Translations under genes and position numbers: made by a program
Part shown: positions 1 through 4,871 of the stretch, piece by piece
How positions within the stretch are numbered: the first letter of the stretch is position 1
Layout: every line of letters begins with the position of its first letter
Notes under the pieces: model-generated
Seen by the model: only the letters and a program-made list of their open reading frames with translations
The model's database searches: none
Told to the model about the DNA's origin: nothing
From: an uncultured Clostridia bacterium
GTDB lineage: Bacteria > Bacillota > Clostridia > Peptostreptococcales > Anaerovoracaceae
DNA: 6,664 nucleotides
Assembly (NCBI GenBank): GCA_937889655.1
Contig: CALBZG010000148.1
Span: forward strand, 1 to 6,664
Direction of reading: 5' to 3'

Positions 1-260
1 AACCTTATAATTGAATTAACATTTAACACGTCCTTTTCATCGTTTATTCTGTCCCGTGAAAATGACACTTCGCCTTCCTCCAACTCGTTAGAGTCTTTAT
101 GCAACGCTATTGCACCAATAATTTGTATATCCTACATTATCCGCAAGCCTATGCGTGTATAAAAAGTGATGTCGTTCTTGCTGATGATGGAGATTAAAAT
201 CGAGTAACCCTCGTTTTTTATGCAGGGAAGATGGCGTCTGACGGGCACAATTATCTATTA
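1..260. other. Left flank with no supportable gene
   Basis: This AT-rich stretch holds no gene I can support. Two short frames run open to the window edge: on the + strand from base 1 to a TAA at 160-162, and on the - strand from base 131 back to base 1. The - strand one encodes a more charged, protein-like peptide, but neither shows a start with a ribosome binding site or a recognisable domain. A segment at 208-233 resembles the right end of the IS described below and may be a relic. A CGAG/CTCG mini-hairpin followed by six T (201-219) is too short to call a terminator. Confidence 0.4.
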
Positions 261-288
261 CTTCAGAATGAATTCTGGAGAGTTTTTT
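261..288 (+). terminator. Probable rho-independent terminator
   Basis: CTTCAGAA and TTCTGGAG (261-268 and 273-280) form an 8-pair stem with one U-G wobble and a TGAA loop. Two bases later comes a run of six T (283-288). The wobble and the T tract both fit transcription of the + strand. It would end a transcript coming from the left, just before the IS promoter. It could instead be a subterminal palindrome of the IS left end, if the element begins further left than proposed here. Confidence 0.5.
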
Positions 289-311
289 CCTTACTTATTC
301 ATACAGAACAC

Positions 312-340
312 TTGTTCTTTGTTAAAAAATGGTGTATAAT
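312..340 (+). promoter_or_regulatory. Sigma-70-type promoter of the IS
   Basis: TTGTTC (312-317) and TATAAT (335-340) are separated by exactly 17 bases, matching the housekeeping consensus at four of six and six of six positions. Transcription would begin near 347, just before the tnpA remnant, and read into tnpB and the right-end RNA. The -35 box overlaps the left-end palindrome (305-318). Confidence 0.6.
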
Positions 341-352
341 TAAATTATAAAT

Positions 353-746
353 AATACTAATAAATCAAGATCTGCAAGGCATGTAATTGACTTGCACATA
401 GTATGGACGCCCAAGATTTAAGATCGGTTTAGAACCTCATGCGGATGAGCTGAAATCCTATTTTACTCAAACAGCCCAAGCGAAAAAACGAGAAATAGTA
501 GCCGCCGAGGGCATGTCTGATCAAGTCCGCTTGTTTGTTTCGGTGCCGCCAACGGTCACTCCCAGTAATGTGGTAAACACATTCAAAGATGAATCTGCCC
601 GAAAATTAATGATGAAGTACTCCACCTTATGGGCACGCAAGGACCGAAGCACATTTTGGAATCCGTCCTACTTGGTCAGTTCCGCTGGCGAGGTGCCTTC
701 TAAAACGGCCCAGGAATATATTGAAGAGCAGCAGTCTAAAGGGTAA
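353..746 (+). pseudogene. tnpA: Degenerate IS200/IS605 TnpA (Y1 transposase)
   Basis: This is the remnant of the small single-strand transposase that cuts and joins element ends through an HUH metal site and a tyrosine. Read from about 353, one frame gives the family N-terminus (NKSRSARHVI, then DLHIVWTPK) and stops at TAA 419-421. The rest continues in another frame from about 411 (PRFKIGLEPHADELKSYF) to the stop at 744-746, so there is a frameshift near 411-418. No ATG or ribosome binding site is seen at the start. The family motif D-H-V-H-L-F, which carries the HUH histidines, reads D-Q-V-R-L-F at about 516-533, so both histidines are lost. The tyrosine region near the C-terminus (A-Q-E-Y-I-E-E-Q) is kept. 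An ATG at 513 opens a 77-codon reading frame, but that would be a catalytically dead fragment. It ends 4 bases before tnpB. Confidence 0.8.
738..743 (+). promoter_or_regulatory. Ribosome binding site of tnpB
   Basis: AAAGGG lies 7 bases before ATG 751 and runs into the TAA of the tnpA remnant. This fixes the tnpB start at 751. An in-frame TTG at 721 would add ten residues but has no comparable site. Confidence 0.6.
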
Positions 747-750
747 TACG

Positions 751-1860
751 ATGAAAACAGTGAAAACCTACAAGTATAAACTCTATAGTAGCAAACGAAA
801 CAAGATTCTCCTTGCTAAAATTGAGCTGGCCTGTGAAATCCATAATCATAGCGTTGCTCTGACTCGCAGGTATTACAGAATCACAGGCAAGCACCTGTCA
901 GCCTATCAGTTAAAGAAGCACTATACCAAGCTGAAAAGGTTGCCAAAGTATGCCCACTGGAAGGGGCTTGGCTCTCAGGCCATTCAAGACGTTGCTGAAC
1001 GAATCGACCGGAGCTACCAGGCGTTCTTTACCCATATGAAAGACAAGCGCGCCGGAAGAAAGTCTCCGCCACATTTTCAAAATAGAAAGAAGTATAAATC
1101 TTTTACGCTGAAGCAGGCGGGTTACTACTTTCATGGCAGAAATATAGTCACTATCATGGGACGCGAATATAAGTACGTCAATCATCGTCCATTTGAGGGA
1201 AAAATAAAGACGCTCACTGTAAAACGGAATCGGCTTGATGAACTGTTCCTCTATGTCGTTTGCGAGCAAGAGGCTAACGAAGTTCTGCCAAGGTTGGGTA
1301 AAACCACCGGGTACGATTTTGGCCTCAAGCATTTTCTCACCGACAGCGAAGGCGGTTTTATCGACTCACCGGAATTTTACAAAAATAGCCTTACGGAACT
1401 TAGAAAAAAGCACCGCAACATTTCTAAAAAGGCGAAGGGCAGTAACAACCGAAAAAGGGCTATAGCCGATCTTTCAAGGATTCACGAAAAGGTGTCCAAT
1501 CAGCGGCGGGACTGGTTCTACAAGACGTCTATAGCCATCCTTTCGGAGAACGCCTGCGTCTGCTTCGAAGATCTGAATCTTCAAGGAATGAAGAAACTCT
1601 GGGGCCGCAAGGTGAGCGATTTTGCTTTCGCTGAGTTTCTCATTATCCTGGATGCCCAGTGCCGTAAGACCGGTTCTACCTTTGTAAAAGTTGGTAGATT
1701 CGAACCTACCAGTAAGGCTTGCCATCATTGCGGGACCGTCAACAAGGATCTCATCTTGGCTGATCGGGAGTGGATCTGTCCAGGCTGCGGAGCAACTCTC
1801 GACCGGGATAAAAACGCGGCCATCAACATCCGAAATCTGGGGATGAAAATGACCGCATAG
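751..1860 (+). CDS. tnpB: TnpB, RNA-guided nuclease of IS200/IS605 element
   Basis: 369 residues, a normal TnpB length, with all hallmarks intact. TnpB is the compact ancestor of Cas12. It binds an RNA from the element's right end and cuts DNA that matches the guide beside a short motif (TAM), which favours retention of the element. The N-terminal half (about 1-180) matches the wedge/recognition part, including basic stretches. The split RuvC site shows D189 in GYDFG, E273 in CFEDLN and the DRD at 351-353 in LDRDKNAAINI. A zinc ribbon lies between the last two motifs: C324, C327, C343 and C346 (CHHCG and CPGCG). The protein is rich in Lys and Arg. Co-transcription with tnpA is likely because the two are 4 bases apart. 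While tnpA has decayed, no stop or frameshift interrupts this gene, so it may still be expressed and active. Activity itself cannot be read from the sequence. Confidence 0.95.
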   Translation: MKTVKTYKYKLYSSKRNKILLAKIELACEIHNHSVALTRRYYRITGKHLSAYQLKKHYTKLKRLPKYAHWKGLGSQAIQDVAERIDRSYQAFFTHMKDKRAGRKSPPHFQNRKKYKSFTLKQAGYYFHGRNIVTIMGREYKYVNHRPFEGKIKTLTVKRNRLDELFLYVVCEQEANEVLPRLGKTTGYDFGLKHFLTDSEGGFIDSPEFYKNSLTELRKKHRNISKKAKGSNNRKRAIADLSRIHEKVSNQRRDWFYKTSIAILSENACVCFEDLNLQGMKKLWGRKVSDFAFAEFLIILDAQCRKTGSTFVKVGRFEPTSKACHHCGTVNKDLILADREWICPGCGATLDRDKNAAINIRNLGMKMTA

Positions 1861-2011
1861 TTCAATTAAAAGGTTGGGGCATCAACCTCTGCAGGAGATA
1901 CAGTAAGACCCGGCTTGCCGGGCAAGTATTGCTGATAGCACAATCCCTACCCGGGGTATGAGAAGTCTCGTGCTTCATTGCAGGGAGTATGTCACGTATG
2001 GATTTAACATA
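1861..2011 (+). ncRNA. Putative omega RNA (reRNA) scaffold plus 16-nt guide
   Basis: The 135 bases between the tnpB stop and the proposed right end are noncoding and rich in hairpins: AGGTTG/CAACCT (1871-1888), CCCGG/CCGGG with a CTTG loop (1909-1922), TGCT/AGCA (1930-1940), GAAG/CTTC (1962-1976), and an outer stem TCCCT/AGGGA (1944-1948 with 1982-1986) enclosing the last one. In studied IS200/IS605 elements such an RNA starts inside the 3' part of tnpB, ends at the right end, and uses the adjoining host bases as guide. Here that guide would be 1996-2011. The 5' end is uncertain and probably lies within tnpB. Expression is inferred, not shown. Confidence 0.55.
1996..2011 (+). repeat. IS-flanking copy of a 16-bp repeat (presumed TnpB guide)
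   Basis: GTATGGATTTAACATA recurs at 4836-4851 with one difference at base 15. Including the four bases before it, 18 of 20 positions match (1992-2011 against 4832-4851), but those four bases here belong to the proposed IS end. The direct repeats flank the flavoprotein and small redox genes. Confidence 0.7.
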
Positions 2012-2068
2012 ATTAAGCAACATAGTCATTCCATAGCGATTTCAGCCTATTTTTTAGTTTTGCACATC

Positions 2069-2089
2069 AAAACGGAATCCTTTGTCCGC
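2069..2089 (-). terminator. Weak candidate terminator after the - strand operon
   Basis: On the - strand CGGA and TCCG (2088-2085 and 2076-2073) can pair, with an extra G-U pair outside and an 8-base loop. TTTT follows directly (2072-2069). It sits about 20 bases after the stop of the small redox gene, where an operon end is expected because the IS comes in from the other side. The stem is short, so this is only a candidate. Confidence 0.25.
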
Positions 2090-2108
2090 CTACCGGGATT
2101 TCTTTCTG

Positions 2109-2303
2109 TCACTTGTCCTCCAGCATGGTCTCGACTTCCTTCATGCGGCCCTTGGTGAGCTCTTCCGGGATATAGACCTGGCCGCACTCCGGGCACCGCA
2201 GGACCTTGTGGTGGAAGGACCGCTTCAGATAGCTGAAGGTGGCCTCCACCAGGGTCATCTCCACCTGGCACTTATCACAGATCAGTTTCGACTTTTCGTC
2301 CAT
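2109..2303 (-). CDS. Small two-CxxC redox/zinc-ribbon-like protein
   Basis: 64 residues. Two CxxC pairs are visible, C9-D-K-C12 and C37-P-E-C40-G, separated by 24 residues. This layout suits a zinc ribbon or a rubredoxin-like metal site. There is no signal peptide or membrane segment, so it should be cytoplasmic. The start is set by GGAGG (2313-2317), 9 bases before the ATG. The gene overlaps the end of the upstream flavoprotein gene by 29 bases in another frame, which argues for translational coupling and a shared task. From memory, short Cys-rich proteins of this type lie beside Mop-type aldehyde oxidoreductase genes in Desulfovibrio and clostridia and carry locus-based family names (DVU_1557 or CLJU_RS11820 family redox protein). 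I could not check this match. A role as electron carrier, or in metal or cofactor handling, is inference. Confidence 0.85.
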   Translation of the reverse strand: MDEKSKLICDKCQVEMTLVEATFSYLKRSFHHKVLRCPECGQVYIPEELTKGRMKEVETMLEDK

Positions 2304-4629
2304 TCCAGACCGCCTCCAATTCTATCTTCATTCTGTGGGAATAGGCATTGACAAGACGGACTTTGTTCGGAGTCTCCGGGATGTATTCCACCCAGTAGGT
2401 CATGTGGCCGATCTGTCGGTATCCGCTGTAGGTGCCGGCCTCTTCGTTGAAGACTCTCCGCCTGGTCCTCTGGCAGAATTCAATGACTTCCTTGATATCC
2501 TCTTCCAGGATCCGCTCCCGGCTGATCTTCTGGCGCAGTTCTTCCTCCATGACCAGCTCCATGGCGCCGCCTTGGTTCATCTCTTCATTCATCTCTTCGT
2601 TCATTTCTTCACCCCAATATTTTTTCAGGATATTCTTTTTCAGCTCTTCACGGTATTGTCTTCTCTCGGTGACCGTCGGAAGGTGATACAGGTCCTTTGA
2701 AGGATCTTCATCCTGCGGAAACAGGATGTCCAGAAGATGGACCGCAGGCTTGCCTGCATCCAGGAAGGCATCCCTGCAGTTGACGCAATAGGTGATGTAG
2801 GGTTTGTCGCCTTCGGCGATCCTTCTCTCCCTTACAAATTTCTCATAGGCCGGATCCGTGATACCCGGCTGGCCTCCGTAGCCGCAGCAGTTGGCATTGG
2901 GGCCGTTTTGCGGCAGAGGTTCAAGTTTGCATCCGATTTCACCGGCATATTTCCGCACGCTCTCCTGAAGGGCGGGCATCTGTCTGCTGGCGCAAGGGTC
3001 GAAGATAGACAGGCCGCCGTCGATCATTTCGCCGCCCAGAAGTACCCTGATCTTCTCCGGGTCCGCTGTATATCCCAGCTGCTCCATCAATTCGTAGATG
3101 AAGATGGTCGGGATCTCCGGCAGATAGTCGTTGAATTTCCTGCCGCAGGTGGGGCATGCGAGGACCAGGACGGGTCTGCCCATGGACTCCCAGGTGCTAC
3201 GGATCGAATCGATGGACTCCTGATGTTTCTCCACGATCCCGGCCCATTCCGCCGGTGCGCCGCAGCACTGAAGGATCAGTCCGGTATCCGGCAGCTTTTC
3301 TGCAAGATAGCCGTAAACCTGTTCCACCAGCTTTGGCCGGCTTGCCCCCAGCTGACATCCCGGGAAGAAAGCATACCGGCTTTTATCGACTCCTTCCTTC
3401 ATGCCCTTCGGCATGCGCCGGATGGCGCAGTGCTCCCCGTCGGCGAAGTCCATATCCCGGATCCAGAATTCATAAAACACCCATGGTGTCTTGTCCTGTC
3501 TGTGCATGCTCCGGCGTCCGTCCAGGAATAGCCTTTCCAGGTCGATCTCCTTGGGGCAGACGTCCACGCAGATGCCGCACTGGTTGCAGGTATTGAGCAG
3601 CCGCTTGGCCGGCGTGGCCTTGACCTCGGACCAGCCCGGAAGGGTGGTGGCCGCGATCTCGTCCCTCATCCTGAGGGGCCATTTGTTGGTGTACTGGATC
3701 AGATCGCAGTTCAGGTAGCAGGCGCTGCATTTGCACTGGATGCATCGCTCCGCCTCGGCGACGGCTTCTTCCCTGGTGTATCCGCCTCCCGGCAAAGAGC
3801 CTTTCGTCGGCGTCACTTCATACAGCAAAGAAGGGGCCAGAATGGTTCCTGTTTCTCTCTTGTCTTCGGGATAGAGGGCTCTTCCTGTCTTCAGGAGATT
3901 GTCGATGGCGGTGGCGGTGTTGAGCCCGTCCGCCAGGGCATCGATCAGGTTTTTACCCAGCAGCATGCCCCCGGTGAATATCCCATCCGGATGGCTCCTG
4001 CCCATATCGAAATCGTTTCCGCCCTTGCCGGTGGCGATGTAGACCGCATCCACTTCGCCCAGGTCATCCAGTGCTTTGATTTCCGTATTCAGGTGCAGCG
4101 TGTATTCCTCGTGCTGCAGCTGATGTTCGATTTCCGCCATGAACCCACCGTCGGGCAGGACATTCCAGAGTTCCCCGCCGATCCGGCCGGCTTTCTCATA
4201 GATCGTCACATCGAATTTTTTTGCTGCCAGCCTCAGCGCGCAGGCCAGGCCGCTGATCCCGCCGCCGATCACGGCGATTTTCTTGTTCCGGCGGGGCAGG
4301 TTGTAGGCCGTCGGGTTGGTATCATCCGCGTATTCCACCGCTGCACGTTCTAAAAGCATCAGCTCGATGGCGCTGTCCGTTGTTTTTCGCGGACACACGG
4401 CTTTGCAAGGCTCATGGCAAAGCCGGGATACGATCCCCGGGAAGCCCGTGGCATCCCTGTATGTCTTGTACGCAGCCTTGTATGCGCCCCGCTTCATCTT
4501 GTCGATGAAGCCTGATATGTCGATGTGAAAAGGGCAGGCCGCCTGGCAGAACGGTTTCTCTTTTTCCAGGCAGTTCTTGAAGTTCTCGACATAGTTCTCA
4601 TCTTTTTGCTTCTGTCGCTGATTGGTCAT
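2275..4629 (-). CDS. FAD/iron-sulfur oxidoreductase with two CCG domains
   Basis: 784 residues from the chosen start. Domain order: a GltD-like N-terminal Fe-S region (C20, C28, C32, then C71, C75, C79); an FAD fold with GGGISGL (122-128) and ribose-binding E145, closed by GIFTGGM and an ALADG helix (about 217-236); a dicluster ferredoxin-like part (C296, C299, C301, C304, C308, then C348, C351, C354, C358); CCG domain 1 (C425, CC455-456, C492, C495); CCG domain 2 (C546, CC581-582, C615, C618); a linker of three EEMN repeats (674-685); and an unidentified C-terminal domain of about 95 residues. CCG pairs bind the unusual 4Fe-4S clusters of HdrB-type proteins. The NAD(P)-binding Rossmann domain of GltD-like proteins appears absent. 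The protein is soluble and cytoplasmic. It follows the aldehyde oxidoreductase gene, so it is probably that enzyme's electron acceptor or relay. ATG 4629 is preferred over an in-frame GTG at 4767, because it has AAAGGA 9 bases upstream and begins at the conserved part. Confidence 0.88.
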   Translation of the reverse strand: MTNQRQKQKDENYVENFKNCLEKEKPFCQAACPFHIDISGFIDKMKRGAYKAAYKTYRDATGFPGIVSRLCHEPCKAVCPRKTTDSAIELMLLERAAVEYADDTNPTAYNLPRRNKKIAVIGGGISGLACALRLAAKKFDVTIYEKAGRIGGELWNVLPDGGFMAEIEHQLQHEEYTLHLNTEIKALDDLGEVDAVYIATGKGGNDFDMGRSHPDGIFTGGMLLGKNLIDALADGLNTATAIDNLLKTGRALYPEDKRETGTILAPSLLYEVTPTKGSLPGGGYTREEAVAEAERCIQCKCSACYLNCDLIQYTNKWPLRMRDEIAATTLPGWSEVKATPAKRLLNTCNQCGICVDVCPKEIDLERLFLDGRRSMHRQDKTPWVFYEFWIRDMDFADGEHCAIRRMPKGMKEGVDKSRYAFFPGCQLGASRPKLVEQVYGYLAEKLPDTGLILQCCGAPAEWAGIVEKHQESIDSIRSTWESMGRPVLVLACPTCGRKFNDYLPEIPTIFIYELMEQLGYTADPEKIRVLLGGEMIDGGLSIFDPCASRQMPALQESVRKYAGEIGCKLEPLPQNGPNANCCGYGGQPGITDPAYEKFVRERRIAEGDKPYITYCVNCRDAFLDAGKPAVHLLDILFPQDEDPSKDLYHLPTVTERRQYREELKKNILKKYWGEEMNEEMNEEMNQGGAMELVMEEELRQKISRERILEEDIKEVIEFCQRTRRRVFNEEAGTYSGYRQIGHMTYWVEYIPETPNKVRLVNAYSHRMKIELEAVWNGRKVETDL
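2575..2610 (-). repeat. 12-bp tandem repeat x3 in coding linker
   Basis: Three nearly identical 12-base units (GAAGARATGAAY) encode EEMN-EEMN-EEMN between the second CCG domain and the C-terminal domain of the flavoprotein. The linker is acidic and probably flexible. Unit number may vary between strains by slippage, always in frame. Confidence 0.85.
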
Positions 4630-4638
4630 ATCCACTGA

Positions 4639-4644
4639 TCCTTT
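4639..4644 (-). promoter_or_regulatory. Ribosome binding site of the flavoprotein gene
   Basis: AAAGGA on the - strand lies 9 bases before ATG 4629. The alternative GTG at 4767 has no well-placed site, so this sequence decides the start. Confidence 0.55.
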
Positions 4645-4648
4645 GATT

Positions 4649-4703
4649 GATTCATTATTCTTGAGCGATTCTCTATTCTTTGACCGGTTCAATATTCTTT
4701 GAG
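4649..4703 (-). repeat. Three imperfect 18-19 bp tandem repeats in 5' leader
   Basis: On the - strand three units, at 4703-4686, 4685-4667 and 4666-4649, share the pattern TCAAAGAATA-n-TGAATC. They lie between the proposed promoter and the ribosome binding site of the flavoprotein gene. Spacing of about 18-19 bases could serve a regulator binding as a direct-repeat array, or an RNA-level control. No known operator is recognised. Confidence 0.5.
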
Positions 4704-4726
4704 TTTTTATTCCTGCTATCATGTCT

Positions 4727-4755
4727 ATTATATCGGATGCGCCTGATTTATGCAC
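4727..4755 (-). promoter_or_regulatory. Possible promoter of the flavoprotein gene
   Basis: A perfect TATAAT lies on the - strand at 4732-4727, inside the 242-base gap after the aldehyde oxidoreductase gene. The -35 region (about GTGCAT, 17 bases upstream at 4755-4750) matches the consensus poorly, so an activator would be needed or the box is fortuitous. A transcript from here would start near 4720 and carry the tandem repeats in its leader. It would exclude the upstream GTG as start codon. Confidence 0.35.
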
Positions 4756-4788
4756 CACTTTACGCACTCCCGCATTTTCCGTAAGAGG

Positions 4789-4826
4789 CCAATCGGCCTG
4801 CAGCTAAATGGCTGCAGACCGACTGG
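4789..4826 (-). other. Strong intergenic hairpin, - strand RNA
   Basis: On the - strand CCAGTCGGTCTGCAGC (4826-4811) pairs along all 16 positions with GCTGCAGGCCGATTGG (4804-4789), around a 6-base loop. Two of the pairs are G-U. On the + strand the same two positions become A-C mismatches, so the structure is made for the - strand RNA. It sits 46 bases after the oxidoreductase stop. No T run follows, so it is not a standard intrinsic terminator. It may protect the 3' end of the oxidoreductase mRNA, mark a processing site between the genes, or slow polymerase. Confidence 0.7.
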
Positions 4827-4835
4827 TTTAATCAT

Positions 4836-4851
4836 GTATGGATTTAACACA
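4836..4851. repeat. Second copy of the IS-flanking 16-bp sequence
   Basis: GTATGGATTTAACACA matches 1996-2011 at 15 of 16 positions. It is preceded by TTAATCAT (4828-4835), which could act as the adjacent motif for TnpB. It lies between the oxidoreductase stop and the hairpin at 4789-4826. It has no coding role. Confidence 0.7.
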
Positions 4852-4871
4852 AGGAGCTTATTTAAGCTTGC

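Larger units (their letters stand above)
303..1995 (+). mobile_element. IS200/IS605-family element, tnpA decayed, tnpB intact
   Basis: The family is set by its content: a remnant of a Y1 (HUH) transposase followed directly by an intact tnpB on the same strand. The right end is placed at 1995. The terminal stem TCCCT (1944-1948)/AGGGA (1982-1986) is followed by GTATGTCAC, close to the GGGGAGTATGTCAA-type termini known in the family, and TCAC resembles the TCAA cleavage site of IS608. The left end at 303 is weaker. It rests on TTATTCAT at 295-302, which is similar to TTAATCAT before a second copy of the right flank at 4836, and on a palindrome AGAACA-CT-TGTTCT (305-318) just inside. The element would be 1,693 bp, a usual size for a tnpA plus tnpB member. 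These elements make no terminal inverted repeats or target duplications, and none is seen. With tnpA broken it probably cannot move unaided. Confidence 0.75.

Noticed and set aside
1..131. A - strand frame open to the left edge encoding a charged peptide of about 43 residues
   Set aside because: There is no start with a ribosome binding site, a stop lies just upstream at 132-134, and an overlapping + strand frame of similar length is also open. It is too short to choose between them.
201..219. CGAG/CTCG hairpin followed by six T, as a terminator
   Set aside because: The stem has only four pairs with a mismatch directly outside. The structure at 261-288 is a much better candidate.
1871..1995. 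Repeated short hairpins as a CRISPR array
   Set aside because: The hairpins differ in sequence and spacing and there are no regular direct repeats with spacers. An IS right end/omega RNA explains them.
2737..3531. + strand open frame opposite the CCG domains
   Set aside because: It mirrors the flavoprotein codons, with no domain of its own. The - strand frame carries all the cysteine motifs.
4630..4767. N-terminal extension of the flavoprotein by 46 residues from GTG 4767
   Set aside because: It lacks a well-placed ribosome binding site, and its peptide is low in complexity (from the tandem repeats) and unlike the family. A possible promoter lies inside it, and ATG 4629 has AAAGGA at 9 bases.
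4855..4868. AGCTT/AAGCT small hairpin after the oxidoreductase stop, as a terminator
   Set aside because: It has only five A/T-rich pairs and no T run follows on the - strand.
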